This document shows positions 16,912 to 24,422 of a stretch of DNA of 64,000 nucleotides, piece after piece (position 1 is the first letter of the stretch; every line of letters begins with the position of its first letter). Below the pieces are notes generated by a model that was not told where the DNA came from, made no database searches, and was given only the letters and a program-made list of their open reading frames with translations. The stretch comes from Agrococcus baldri (GTDB lineage Bacteria; Actinomycetota; Actinomycetes; Actinomycetales; Microbacteriaceae). The position numbers and the translations under genes are program-made. The DNA is taken from the NCBI GenBank assembly GCA_007988785.1, contig BJUU01000003.1, positions 62,001-126,000 on the forward strand. The letters are read 5' to 3'.

Positions 16912-18324
16912 TCAACGGCTGGCGGGCTCGCGGTCGGCCGTCCGGAGCCATCCCAAGTACGAGCCGTCCAGCTCCACGACGTCGACGCCGGCCCGACGAA
17001 GGGCGCTCGCCACGATGCTGTTGCGTACGCCGCTCTGGCAGTACGTCACGACCGTGCCGTCGGTCGGCAGCTCGTCGAGATGCCACAGCGCTCGGCCGCC
17101 GCTGAGGTGCGCCGATCCCGGGATGTGGCCCTGGGCGTGCTCGGTGCGGCCTCGCACGTCGACGAGGTGCGCGTCGACGAGGCCGTCGAGCTCTTCCGGC
17201 TGCAGCAGTGCGGGCTGCACAAGCGCGAGCCCGTCGAGGGAGGTGATGAAGCCGTCGACGGCGTCGATGCCGACCCGCACGAGGTGGTTCCGCATCTCCT
17301 CCGCCTCCTGTAGCTCGGACGCGAGGAGCACGAGCGGCCGGTGCTCGGCCTCGGGGTCGTACACCCACGCCCCGTACGTCGCGGCCTTCGAGGCGCCCGG
17401 GATGTTGAGGGAACCGGCCACCGTGCCCTCGTGCACCTGCCGGTGGCCGCGGGTGTCGACCAGGATCGCGAGGTCTTGGTCCAGGAGGTGCTGCACCTCC
17501 GCGGTGGAGAGCTCGGGGAGCGGTGAACCCGGGCCGAGCACCGCGGGGCCGGTGCGATTCTGGGACTTCATGCGGGCGAAGTACGCGTGGGCGTCCGGCT
17601 GGCCGGAGAGCAACTCGTCGACGAAGCCCTGCTCGTCGTCGGCGGCGAGATACGGAGCCCACCACGCGAAGGCCCGCTCGTAGCCGACCGTCGTTGCCGC
17701 GATCGAGCCGAGCGCCTTGCCGCAAGCACTACCCGCACCATGCGCTGGCAGCACCTGCACGTAATCCGGGAGCGTCAGGAAGCGATCTCGCAGGCTCGCG
17801 AAGAGTTGCCGCGCTCCCTCGAAACGGGTGTCGACGCCTCCGGCCGACTCGTCGAGCAGATCCGGTCGGCCTACGTCGCCGACGAACACGAAGTCGCCCG
17901 TCATCATGAACCCGGGCTCCTCAGCCTGCGCTCCGTCGGTCACGAGGAACGACAGATGCTCGGGCGTGTGGCCTGGGGTGTGCACGGCCCGCAGCGTCAC
18001 ATTGCCGACGACGATCTCGTCGCCGTCGCGTATCCGGTCGGCATCGTCGAAGCCACTGCCGTAGGTCCAGTCCGGCCCGCCCTCGTCGGAGACGTGCGTG
18101 CGGCCGCCGGTGCGCGCCGCGAGCTCACGGGTGCCCGACAGGTAGTCGGCGTGGATGTGCGTCTCGGTCACATGGGCGATGCGCAGGCCGTGCTTCTCGG
18201 CCAGCCGCAGGTACACATCGATGTCGCGGCGGGGGTCGATCACGATCGCCTCCCCCGTCGCCTGACAGCCGATGACGTAGCTCGCCTGCGCGAGGTCCTC
18301 GTCGTAGATGCGCTCAAGCAGCAT
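16912..18324 (-). CDS. Persulfide dioxygenase-rhodanese fusion (CstB-like)
   Basis: The 470-residue protein has a metallo-beta-lactamase domain (residues 1-250) of the ETHE1 type. Metal-binding signatures are THIHADYLSG, HTPGHTPEHLS and the Asp in MMTGDFVFVGDVGRPD. Two rhodanese domains follow. The first (about 270-365) lacks a catalytic cysteine; the second has TYCQSGVRNS. This is the layout of CstB, which oxidises low-molecular-weight persulfides and transfers sulfur to make thiosulfate. The adjacent CstR-like regulator supports this. Cys in GSACGKALGS may be the additional CstB-type redox residue. Confidence 0.88.
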   Translation of the reverse strand: MLLERIYDEDLAQASYVIGCQATGEAIVIDPRRDIDVYLRLAEKHGLRIAHVTETHIHADYLSGTRELAARTGGRTHVSDEGGPDWTYGSGFDDADRIRDGDEIVVGNVTLRAVHTPGHTPEHLSFLVTDGAQAEEPGFMMTGDFVFVGDVGRPDLLDESAGGVDTRFEGARQLFASLRDRFLTLPDYVQVLPAHGAGSACGKALGSIAATTVGYERAFAWWAPYLAADDEQGFVDELLSGQPDAHAYFARMKSQNRTGPAVLGPGSPLPELSTAEVQHLLDQDLAILVDTRGHRQVHEGTVAGSLNIPGASKAATYGAWVYDPEAEHRPLVLLASELQEAEEMRNHLVRVGIDAVDGFITSLDGLALVQPALLQPEELDGLVDAHLVDVRGRTEHAQGHIPGSAHLSGGRALWHLDELPTDGTVVTYCQSGVRNSIVASALRRAGVDVVELDGSYLGWLRTADREPASR

Positions 18325-18354
18325 GGTGGTCTTGCCTCCTCGTTCGTCGTCGTG

Positions 18355-18468
18355 TCAGCAGCGGCAGCGGTCGGCCTCAGTGACGCCCGCGAGCGCCTCC
18401 TCGACGTGCTGGCCGCATCCGGCCCAACTCGGCTTGCCGCAGCGTTCGCAGGTGATGCGTGCGCACAT
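18355..18468 (-). CDS. 37-residue Cys-rich protein, paralogue of its neighbour
   Basis: A very small protein starting MCARITCERCGKPSWAGCGQHV and ending DRCRC. Cysteines at 2, 7, 10, 18, 35 and 37 plus His21 suggest a zinc or persulfide-binding knuckle. The pattern CxxxxCxxCGKxxWAGCGxHV is shared with the 61-residue gene just upstream, so the two are tandem duplicates. It lies between that gene and the CstB-like gene in the CstR-controlled operon. Its function is unknown. Confidence 0.7.
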   Translation of the reverse strand: MCARITCERCGKPSWAGCGQHVEEALAGVTEADRCRC

Positions 18469-18491
18469 GGGAATCTCCTCTCGTCAGTGGG

Positions 18492-18677
18492 TCAGCGGCC
18501 GAACAGGCGCGCGAGGAAACCACGTCGCGCGGCCTTTGCCTCGTCGATGTCGCGCTGCGTGTGTCGGCCAGGGCACCAATCGGCTGCAGCGACCGTCCGG
18601 CGCACGTCGTTCACGTGCTTGCCGCAGCCAGCCCAAGTGGTCTTCCCGCAGATGCTGCACTTCGCGGCTCTACACAT
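18492..18677 (-). CDS. 61-residue Cys-rich zinc-ribbon-like protein
   Basis: The first gene of the leftward sulfur operon. The N-terminal 22 residues carry C2, C7, C10, C18 and His21 (MCRAAKCSICGKTTWAGCGKHV), and the remainder is a basic helix ending RRGFLARLFGR. A strong ribosome site (AGGAGG, five bases before ATG) supports translation. It is paralogous to the next gene. As the promoter-proximal product of a CstR-type operon it may bind persulfide, zinc or arsenite. This is inference. Confidence 0.75.
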   Translation of the reverse strand: MCRAAKCSICGKTTWAGCGKHVNDVRRTVAAADWCPGRHTQRDIDEAKAARRGFLARLFGR

Positions 18678-18708
18678 CTCGCCCTCCTGGCGCTTTGATG
18701 AACGTCGA

Positions 18709-18724
18709 ATACCCCGGGGGGTAT
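18709..18724. promoter_or_regulatory. CstR/CsoR operator, copy 1
   Basis: ATACCCCGGGGGGTAT, an A/T-flanked G/C palindrome with one central asymmetry, is the type of site bound by CsoR-family repressors. It overlaps the spacer and -10 of the cstR promoter. The identical sequence recurs 23 bp downstream, about two helical turns away. Confidence 0.75.
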
Positions 18725-18731
18725 CGAAATC

Positions 18732-18747
18732 ATACCCCGGGGGGTAT
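18732..18747. promoter_or_regulatory. CstR/CsoR operator, copy 2
   Basis: A second exact copy of ATACCCCGGGGGGTAT, extended to an 18-bp palindrome by flanking C and G. It lies between the -35 and -10 of the minus-strand promoter of the sulfur operon. Confidence 0.75.
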
Positions 18748-18774
18748 GGTGGATGTCAACCTAGGAGGAACCCG

Positions 18775-19059
18775 ATGAGCACCAGTCCAGACATCGCCGC
18801 GACGCACGACCCAGAGTCGAAGCGCAAGATCGTGAACCGACTGCGCCGCGCGCACGGCCAGCTGGCCGCCGTCATCGCGGCGGTCGAGGACGAGGCCCAC
18901 TGCCGCGACGTCGTGCAGCAGCTCTCCGCCGTGTCCAAGGCCGTCGACCGTGCGGGCTTCCTCGTGGTCGCTGGCGCCCTCAAGGAGTGCCTGGCTGACG
19001 AGCCGGGTGACAGCGAGCGCGTCGACGAGCTCGAGAAGCTTTTCCTCTCGCTCGCCTGA
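18775..19059 (+). CDS. cstR: CstR-like persulfide-sensing repressor (CsoR family)
   Basis: A 94-residue all-helical CsoR-family protein: KRKIVNRLRRAHGQLAAVIAAVE, then Cys43 in HCRDVVQQLSAVSKAVDRAG and Cys72 in GALKECL. Copper-sensing CsoR has a His ligand ahead of the second Cys (HxxxC); here that region is VAGALKEC without His. This fits the dithiol persulfide sensor CstR. Translation starts at ATG 18775 after AGGAGGAA. It is divergent from the sulfur operon and separated from it by two identical operators. Confidence 0.85.
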   Translation: MSTSPDIAATHDPESKRKIVNRLRRAHGQLAAVIAAVEDEAHCRDVVQQLSAVSKAVDRAGFLVVAGALKECLADEPGDSERVDELEKLFLSLA

Positions 19060-19638
19060 GATTCCGCGGCCACCCGCGAGGCGCCCGTGCACCGCTGTAT
19101 TTTGGAGCGTGAGCGCCTGTCCGGTGATCCCGACCGAGTTTCGGTTGCTCCTACCTCACAGATCAATCGTCGCCAGTGAATCGTCCTGCTCCAGGTGTTC
19201 TCGAACCTGCTGAGAGTTCAAGCGTCGCCGCAGCAGCACGCAGCTGCCGAACGCGAGGAACCGGAGGCCCGGGACGCAGCCACGGTCCGCAGCGAGTCCG
19301 CAGGAGCCTCATTAAGCCGCGGTGCTCGCTCGTATGGAAGGGGCGGGGATCCGCGAGATCGCGGGCATGCATGGTCGCTGGAGTAGGGGTCTGGGCGTCG
19401 AACCACGTTCCGATTCAACGTGTGGATGTTGCCCAGGGACCGCTAGCCCTGCTGCGCAGGATCGTCAAGGAGCCGCGACCGATGTTCGGATGCAACAGGC
19501 GGCTTGGCGCGTCCGGGCGGTCAGCGAAAACTCAGCACTTGTCCGCGAACGAGTCGACCTGGGGTGAGCGAGCAACTGTGGAAAGATGCTGATCCTCCGC
19601 AGTTTGTGCGGGTCACCCGGATCTTGCTGGGATTGGCT
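19060..19638. other. Non-coding junction at the island end
   Basis: About 580 bp with no convincing gene. The open frames here lack codon bias, ribosome sites and recognisable motifs. A short stretch in one plus frame near 19340-19370 reads GIREIAGMHGR, faintly like a resolvase recognition helix, but is too short to call. The segment ends at a tRNA 3' fragment and is best read as a recombination scar between island and chromosome. Confidence 0.5.
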
Positions 19639-19663
19639 GAGGGTTCAAATCCCTCCGTCTCCA
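19639..19663 (+). other. 3' fragment of a tRNA gene (serine-type acceptor), putative att site
   Basis: A T-arm (GAGGG-TTCAAAT-CCCTC) is followed by the acceptor strand CGTCTCC and discriminator A. No matching GGAGACG acceptor half, D-arm or anticodon arm occurs upstream, so this is only the 3' end of a tRNA. GGAGACG...CGTCTCC is typical of actinobacterial tRNA-Ser. Such 3' remnants mark the distal attachment site of elements that integrate into tRNA genes. The intact gene would lie beyond the left edge. Confidence 0.6.
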
Positions 19664-19809
19664 CATCGAGGCCCCGAGTCCACGGACACGGGGCCTTTCG
19701 CGTGAGCCGACACGCCGTGCCTTTAGTGCATGTTTTCCGATCTGCTGGTGCGACACGCCGCGCACTTGTACCCTCGTCAAGTCACGACTTCTACCAGAGG
19801 TTCATCCCC

Positions 19810-21324
19810 ATGCGCTCGCGTCCCCTCGCTCTCTTCGTCGCGCTCGCGGCGGCAGTGGGCATCGTCCTTCCCGTCACGACCACGGCAGCCGTCCCCGCAT
19901 CCGCCGCACCGGCCCCCGTCTCCCAGGGGACGGTCGTCGAGCGGAACGTCGCGACCCAGGTCTCCGCGGTCTTCGAGGCGATCAACGACTACCGCGAGAG
20001 CAAGGGGCTGAAGCCGCTGCGCTTCATGCCGGCGCTCGCCGACGTCGCGCAGGACTGGAGCTACCGCCAGGGCCAGACCGACCAGTTCGCGCACCGCTCG
20101 AACTTCTGGCACCAGTACCCGAGCGGCTACGCCAACGTCGGCGAGATCATCGCCTGGCGCACGGATGCCGACGCAGCCGCGCTCGTGCGGCAGTGGATCA
20201 ACTCGCCCGCGCACCGCGCGCACCTCGAGAACCGCAACTACACGCACATGGGCATCGGCATCGCCTTCGCCTCCAACTGGCGCACGGCCAACTCGACCGC
20301 GATGATCGGCACCACCAACTTCGCCCGCTACACCGGCTCGAGCGCGCCGAGCTCCTACGACTCGGTCAACGCCTGGGTCCGCGCCGGTGGCCGGGTGGAC
20401 GGGCCGCCGAGCGGTGTGCGCATCGCCGCGCGCGACACCATGCAGGCGTCGATCGACATGAGCGTCTCGCACAAGGTGCCGTCGCGCGTCACCGAGGTCT
20501 ACCTCGCGCCCAGCCACGTCTACTTCGAGGCGCTCGCGGCGGCACCGGCTGCAGCGCGCGCCGACCGCGCGCTGCTGCTGGTCGAGCCCGGTGGGCCCTC
20601 GACGGCGCTCCTGAACGAGCTCCGGCGGTTGAATCCCTCGACCGTCACGGCGGTCGGCGCGACCGATGTGCTGCCGAACTCCACCCTCAGCCGGGTGGGC
20701 AGCGCGCTGCCGAACGCGACCGTCACGCGCGTCGCGGGCAGCGATGCGCCGGAGGTCTCCGCCAACTTCGCCCGCCAGGAGTTCCCGAACGCCGACCGCG
20801 TCTATGTCGCCGCCGAGCGCAACCTCTCGGATGCGATCTCCGCCTCCTCGGCGGCCGCAGCGCTCGGCGTGCCGCTCGTGCTGACGCCGCGGTCGACCAC
20901 GATCCCGTCGAGCATCACCTCGTACTTCGCGGCCGAGCGTCCCTCGAGCGTCACCATCATCGGCGGCAGCCCGCAGATCGCGCGCGCGCAGGAGCGCGCG
21001 ATCGAGGGCGCGGCCGCCGGCATCAGCGGCACGCTCGTGCGCGAGCCCGACCGCTTCCAGACGAACGCGTCGACGCTGCGCACCGCCTACTCGGGCAAGC
21101 AGGAGACGGTCTACCTCGCCTCCGCCCTGCAGTTCGGCCACGCCTTCGTCGGCTCGGCGGTGGCCGCCGACAACGGCCCGGTGGCGCTGACCTCGGTCGC
21201 GTGCGTGCCGCCGAAGCCCCACGCCTTCGTCGTCGCCGCGGTCGCACCGCACCAGGTGATCTCGCTCGGCAGCCACTGGACGGTGAGCGACAACGCCGCG
21301 CTCGTCGACCGCTGCGCACGCTGA
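19810..21324 (+). CDS. Secreted CAP/SCP-domain protein with cell-wall-binding repeats
   Basis: The 504-residue protein has a Sec signal peptide (residues 1-33, cleavage near ASAAPA). A CAP/SCP domain follows (about 50-185: INDYRESKGLKPLRF, WINSPAHRAHLENRNYTHMGIGIA). A linker and three CW_binding_2-like repeats (about 260-495) follow with ADRALLLVEPGG, RVYVAAERNLSDAISASSAAAALGVPLVLT and TVYLASALQFGHAFVGSAVAA. It is probably attached to wall polymers outside the cell. The ATG follows AGAGG nine bases upstream. It is the first full gene to the right of the tRNA scar. Confidence 0.85.
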   Translation: MRSRPLALFVALAAAVGIVLPVTTTAAVPASAAPAPVSQGTVVERNVATQVSAVFEAINDYRESKGLKPLRFMPALADVAQDWSYRQGQTDQFAHRSNFWHQYPSGYANVGEIIAWRTDADAAALVRQWINSPAHRAHLENRNYTHMGIGIAFASNWRTANSTAMIGTTNFARYTGSSAPSSYDSVNAWVRAGGRVDGPPSGVRIAARDTMQASIDMSVSHKVPSRVTEVYLAPSHVYFEALAAAPAAARADRALLLVEPGGPSTALLNELRRLNPSTVTAVGATDVLPNSTLSRVGSALPNATVTRVAGSDAPEVSANFARQEFPNADRVYVAAERNLSDAISASSAAAALGVPLVLTPRSTTIPSSITSYFAAERPSSVTIIGGSPQIARAQERAIEGAAAGISGTLVREPDRFQTNASTLRTAYSGKQETVYLASALQFGHAFVGSAVAADNGPVALTSVACVPPKPHAFVVAAVAPHQVISLGSHWTVSDNAALVDRCAR

Positions 21325-21441
21325 CAGAAACTTTCTCAGCGGCGCGCATCCTTTTGCCGCTACGCTGACACTGGCGCAGGGCGGATCTTGCTCTGCGCTT
21401 CTGAACGCAGCTTCGGCTGCATTGCATTGATTGAAGGAAAT

Positions 21442-21645
21442 ATGGCAACCGGCACCGTCAAGTGGTTCGACTCGGGCAAGGGCTTCGGCTTCATCGCCCC
21501 CGACGACGGCGGCAAGGATCTGTTCGCTCACTACAGCCAGATCCAGTCCAACGGCTTCAAGACCCTCGAAGAGGCTCAGGCAGTCGAGTTCGAGATCGTC
21601 GAGGGCACCAAGGGCCCGCAGGCCGCGAACATTCGCGCACTGTGA
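21442..21645 (+). CDS. cspA: Cold-shock protein
   Basis: A 67-residue single cold-shock domain: [21 protein letters not shown] with RNP1 (KGFGFI) and RNP2 in DLFAHYS, where the family usually has VFVHFS. It binds single-stranded RNA as a chaperone. GAAGGAAA precedes the ATG. The leader upstream holds two short inverted repeats: GCGCAG/CTGCGC at 21374-21398 and GCAGC-TTCG-GCTGC at 21407-21420. They could act as a structured 5' untranslated region, as is common for csp genes. Confidence 0.95.
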   Translation: MATGTVKWFDSGKGFGFIAPDDGGKDLFAHYSQIQSNGFKTLEEAQAVEFEIVEGTKGPQAANIRAL

Positions 21646-21685
21646 GCCTGGTCGCGCCGCTCGCGGCGTGACCCGATTCGCGCCG

Positions 21686-21720
21686 ACGGCCAGCGATCGT
21701 GTAGTCTGATCGCTGGCCGT
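21686..21720 (+). terminator. cspA terminator hairpin (13-bp stem)
   Basis: ACGGCCAGCGATC (21686-21698) and GATCGCTGGCCGT (21708-21720) form a perfect 13-bp stem with a 9-base loop, 41 bases after the cspA stop. The loop contains TAGTCT, which resembles the -10 elements used elsewhere in the window and lies 22 bases before the tRNA-Arg. Confidence 0.75.
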
Positions 21721-21729
21721 TCGGCCATT

Positions 21730-21802
21730 GCGCCCGTAGCTCAACGGATAGAGCATCTGACTACGGATCAGAAGGTTGGGGGTTCGAATCCCTCCGGGCG
21801 CG
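21730..21802 (+). tRNA. tRNA-Arg (anticodon ACG)
   Basis: The cloverleaf is complete. The acceptor GCGCCCG pairs with CGGGCGC. The D-arm contains GCTCAACGGATAGAGC. The anticodon arm TCTGA-CTACGGA-TCAGA has anticodon ACG (read ICG after deamination). The T-arm GGGGG-TTCGAAT-CCCTC has one G-U pair, and the discriminator is G. CCA is not encoded. It decodes CGU/CGC/CGA arginine codons, matching the CGC-rich genes here. Confidence 0.96.
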
Positions 21803-21822
21803 CACTGTGTTGAGACAGTCAG

Positions 21823-21850
21823 AAGGCCACTTGCGAGAGCAGGTGGCCTT
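21823..21850 (+). terminator. Hairpin after tRNA-Arg
   Basis: AAGGCCAC (21823-21830) pairs with GTGGCCTT (21843-21850) across a 12-base loop, 20 bases after the tRNA. It is a likely terminator for the tRNA transcript. Confidence 0.6.
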
Positions 21851-21893
21851 CGTGGTTCCCGGATGCGTTCGGTCGCCGATGCCCGAACGCACC

Positions 21894-21933
21894 GCGGCCG
21901 CGGGCCGACTCCGATAGTCGACGCCGCGGCCGC
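21894..21933 (-). terminator. GC-rich hairpin after the GDDDIIM peptide gene
   Basis: GCGGCCGCGG (21894-21903) and CCGCGGCCGC (21924-21933) form a perfect 10-bp stem. A GACT/AGTC inner stem lies in the loop. It lies 18 bases past the stop of the minus-strand peptide gene. There is no T-run, as is usual for terminators in very GC-rich genomes. Confidence 0.5.
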
Positions 21934-21951
21934 AGCTGTTCTGGCTGGTCG

Positions 21952-22056
21952 CTACATGATGATGTCGTCGTCGCCCATGATCGACGACATGATGATGTCG
22001 TCGTCACCGCCGAGCGTGACCAGCAGGTGAGTCGGAAGCTGATCGAACTTCTTCAT
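21952..22056 (-). CDS. 34-residue peptide with two GDDDIIM repeats
   Basis: The peptide starts MKKFDQLPTHLLVTLG and continues with GDDDIIM, a short SSIM linker and a second GDDDIIM as its C-terminus. A consensus ribosome site (AAGGAG, seven bases before ATG), an upstream TATAAA about 40 bases away and a strong downstream hairpin all suggest a real, well-translated gene. A leader-like N-terminus with a repeated C-terminal unit is the layout of some RiPP precursors, but no modifying enzyme is nearby. I do not recognise the family. An acidic metal-binding or regulatory peptide is the alternative. Confidence 0.6.
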   Translation of the reverse strand: MKKFDQLPTHLLVTLGGDDDIIMSSIMGDDDIIM

Positions 22057-22149
22057 TGAGGTGCTCCTTCGGTAAGCCGTTACCCCGTCATCTCTGTTTA
22101 TAGACGGTGCGGGGCGTTTCGGCTAGTAGGAGTTTTGCGACGTTCGCAA

Positions 22150-22572
22150 TCAGTTCTCGAGGGTCGCCGACTCCAGCTGGATGTCGACTCCGGCGAGCGC
22201 CTGCGAGACCGGGCAGCCGGCCTTCGCCTGCTCGGCGAACTCCTGGAACTGCGACTGGTCGATGCCCGGCACGCGGCCGCTCACGGTCAGCACGCTCGTC
22301 GTGATGCCCTGACCGGCGACGAACGAGACCTTCGCCGCGGTCGCGAGCGACTCGGCCGTGTGGCCGGCCTCCGACAGCGTGTTCGAGAGCGCCATCGAGA
22401 AGCACGAGGCGTGCGCGCCCGCGATGAGCTCCTCTGGCGTGACCGCGCCGCCCTCCTCCGCGCGCGCCTTCCAGCTCATGTCGAAGCTGGTGCCGGAGCC
22501 GAGCACGGCGGTGCCGCTGCCCGAGCCGAGGTCGCCGTTCCAGGTCGCGCTGGCGTTCGAGGTGATGGCCAT
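22150..22572 (-). CDS. OsmC/Ohr-family peroxidase
   Basis: The 140-residue protein has the OsmC fold and both redox cysteines, in GAHASCFSMALS and AKAGCPVSQAL. Members reduce organic hydroperoxides with dithiol cofactors. The start follows GGAGGAACC. It is divergent from the antiporter gene and about 90 bp downstream of the peptide gene's promoter region on the same strand. The sequence favours the OsmC over the Ohr branch because of the SWKARAEEGG segment, though I cannot compute it. Confidence 0.9.
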   Translation of the reverse strand: MAITSNASATWNGDLGSGSGTAVLGSGTSFDMSWKARAEEGGAVTPEELIAGAHASCFSMALSNTLSEAGHTAESLATAAKVSFVAGQGITTSVLTVSGRVPGIDQSQFQEFAEQAKAGCPVSQALAGVDIQLESATLEN

Positions 22573-22667
22573 GGTTCCTCCTTGTTCGCGGTCGGCGCCG
22601 GGGCCGGGGCCGACCGCTCCAGGCTATGGCGGCCCGCCCTGAAAGCACAGGCCGATAGCATCCGACA

Positions 22668-24386
22668 ATGCACGAAGTGACCACGGAGGTGACCCTCGTG
22701 GTCGTGGTCGGCATCCTCATCATCGGAGCCGTCGCCACCATCGCGAACCGCATCGGCGTCGCCGCGCCCCTGCTGCTGGTCGTGCTCGGCGCAGGCATCG
22801 CGCTCGTGCCCGCCGCGCCCCACATCGAGGTGCCGCCAGAGGTCTTCCTCACCATCATCCTGCCGCCGCTGCTGTACACGGCGGCGCTCAAGGTGCCGGC
22901 GGTCGACTTCCGCCGCAACCTGCGCGTGATCGGCTACCTCTCCGTCGTGCTCGTCGCCGTGAGCGCGCTCGCGGTCGCGCTCGTGGTGCAGGCCATCTGG
23001 CCCATCGTCGGCTTCGCGGCCGCGCTCGCGCTCGGCGCCGTCGTCGCCCCGCCCGACGCCGTCGCCGCCACGGCGCTCGGCAAGCGGCTCGGCCTGCCGC
23101 CCCGCGTCGTCACCATCCTCGAGGGCGAGGGCCTCATCAACGACGCCACCGCGCTCGTGCTGCTGAGCACCGCCGTCGCCGCCATCACCCGCGCCGGCAA
23201 CTCCGACGTCGAGGCGGGCCCGCTGGTGGGCGACTTCGCGCTCGCGGTGCTCGTCGCCCTCGTCATCGGCGCCCTCGTCGGCTACGCGACCGTGCGCATC
23301 CGCCAGCACGCCTCCGACCGCGCGATCGACACCGCCATCTCGCTCGCCACCCCGTTCCTGTCGTTCCTCGCCGCCGAGGCGCTGCACGGCTCGGGCATCG
23401 TCGCCGTGGTCGTCACCGGGCTCGTGATCGGCAACCGCAGCCAGATGCGCATCCGCGCCACCCGCCGCGCGCAGGAGTCGGCCACCTGGGGCACGTTCTC
23501 GGTGATCGTCGAGAACGGCGTCTTCCTCACCATGGGCATGCAGCTGCCCACCGTGCTCTCCGCGGTCGACGCGGGCGAGCGGCACCTGCTGGGCGTCGTG
23601 CTCGTCGGCCTGCTGCTGTGCGCGGTGCTGCTCGTGGTGCGGTTCGCGTCGATGCCGCCGCTGATGTGGTGGCTGCGCGGCACGGCGGTGCGCCGCAGGC
23701 GCGACCACGAGCGGCTCGCGCAGCGGCTCGAGCGGCTCGACACCACCACCAAGCGCGGCGCCAAGCTGCAGCGCGCCCACGACATGCGCGGGCACGACAT
23801 CGTCGCGCTCGACGACCAGCGGCTCGGCTGGCGCGACATGCTCGCGATCGGATGGGCCGGCATGCGCGGCGTCGTCACCGTCGCGGCCGTGCAGACGCTG
23901 CCTGCCGAGACGCCGATGCGGGCAGAGCTCGTGCTCGCCGCCTTCGTGGTGGCGATCGTCACCCTGCTGGCGCAGGGCGGCACGCTCGCGTGGCTCGTCA
24001 AGCTGCTCCGCCTCACCCACGACGGCACCGAGCGCCACCGCCAGGAGCTCGACGCGCTGCTGGGCGAGACGATCGAGGCGGGCATCGACGCCATGCAGCG
24101 CGAGGCCGACGCTCGCGGCATGGACGAGGCGCTCGTCGAGGCGGCGGGCGAGCGGATGCGCTCCCGTCGTGCCTGGGCGGCGCACGTCGCCGAGGTCGAC
24201 CCGGACGACGCATCCACCGACGTCGCGCAGATCGCCCGCCTGCGCCACCTCGCCGTCGACGCGGAGCGCCGCTGGCTCGACCAGGTGCGCCGCACCGGCC
24301 GCTTCGACTCGTCGACCGTGAGCGTCGTGCAGCGCATCATCGACCGCGAGGAGATCGGTCTGCAGGCCGACGAGGACGAGCACTGA
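22668..24386 (+). CDS. CPA1-family Na+/H+ antiporter
   Basis: The 572-residue protein has about twelve transmembrane helices (residues 5-400). The ion-binding motifs are APPDAVAATALGKRLGL and EGEGLINDATALVL, the latter with the conserved Asp of TM6. A hydrophilic C-terminal tail (about 430-572) may regulate transport. It exchanges Na+ or K+ for protons for pH and salt homeostasis. A TAGCAT hexamer six bases upstream of ATG suggests a leaderless transcript. Confidence 0.9.
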   Translation: MHEVTTEVTLVVVVGILIIGAVATIANRIGVAAPLLLVVLGAGIALVPAAPHIEVPPEVFLTIILPPLLYTAALKVPAVDFRRNLRVIGYLSVVLVAVSALAVALVVQAIWPIVGFAAALALGAVVAPPDAVAATALGKRLGLPPRVVTILEGEGLINDATALVLLSTAVAAITRAGNSDVEAGPLVGDFALAVLVALVIGALVGYATVRIRQHASDRAIDTAISLATPFLSFLAAEALHGSGIVAVVVTGLVIGNRSQMRIRATRRAQESATWGTFSVIVENGVFLTMGMQLPTVLSAVDAGERHLLGVVLVGLLLCAVLLVVRFASMPPLMWWLRGTAVRRRRDHERLAQRLERLDTTTKRGAKLQRAHDMRGHDIVALDDQRLGWRDMLAIGWAGMRGVVTVAAVQTLPAETPMRAELVLAAFVVAIVTLLAQGGTLAWLVKLLRLTHDGTERHRQELDALLGETIEAGIDAMQREADARGMDEALVEAAGERMRSRRAWAAHVAEVDPDDASTDVAQIARLRHLAVDAERRWLDQVRRTGRFDSSTVSVVQRIIDREEIGLQADEDEH

Positions 24387-24422
24387 GGCGGAGCGCCGAT
24401 CGCGGCGTGCGAGGATGGACGC

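Larger units (their letters stand above)
18695..18759. promoter_or_regulatory. Divergent promoter pair of the CstR regulon
   Basis: On the minus strand TTGACA (complement of 18754-18759) and TATGAT (complement of 18729-18734) are separated by 19 bases and drive the sulfur operon. On the plus strand TTGATG (18695-18700) and GGGTAT (18719-18724) with 18 bases between would drive cstR. Each promoter is covered by one of the two palindromic operators, so one repressor can close both. Confidence 0.6.

Noticed and set aside
19176..19592. A 138-codon plus-strand frame in the island scar
   Set aside because: No ribosome site, no domain, composition unlike neighbours. A short resolvase-like stretch (GIREIAGMHGR) lies in another frame and is too short to support a call.
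19590..19665. A complete tRNA gene
   Set aside because: Only the T-arm and 3' acceptor strand are present; no D-arm, anticodon arm or 5' acceptor strand can be folded upstream.
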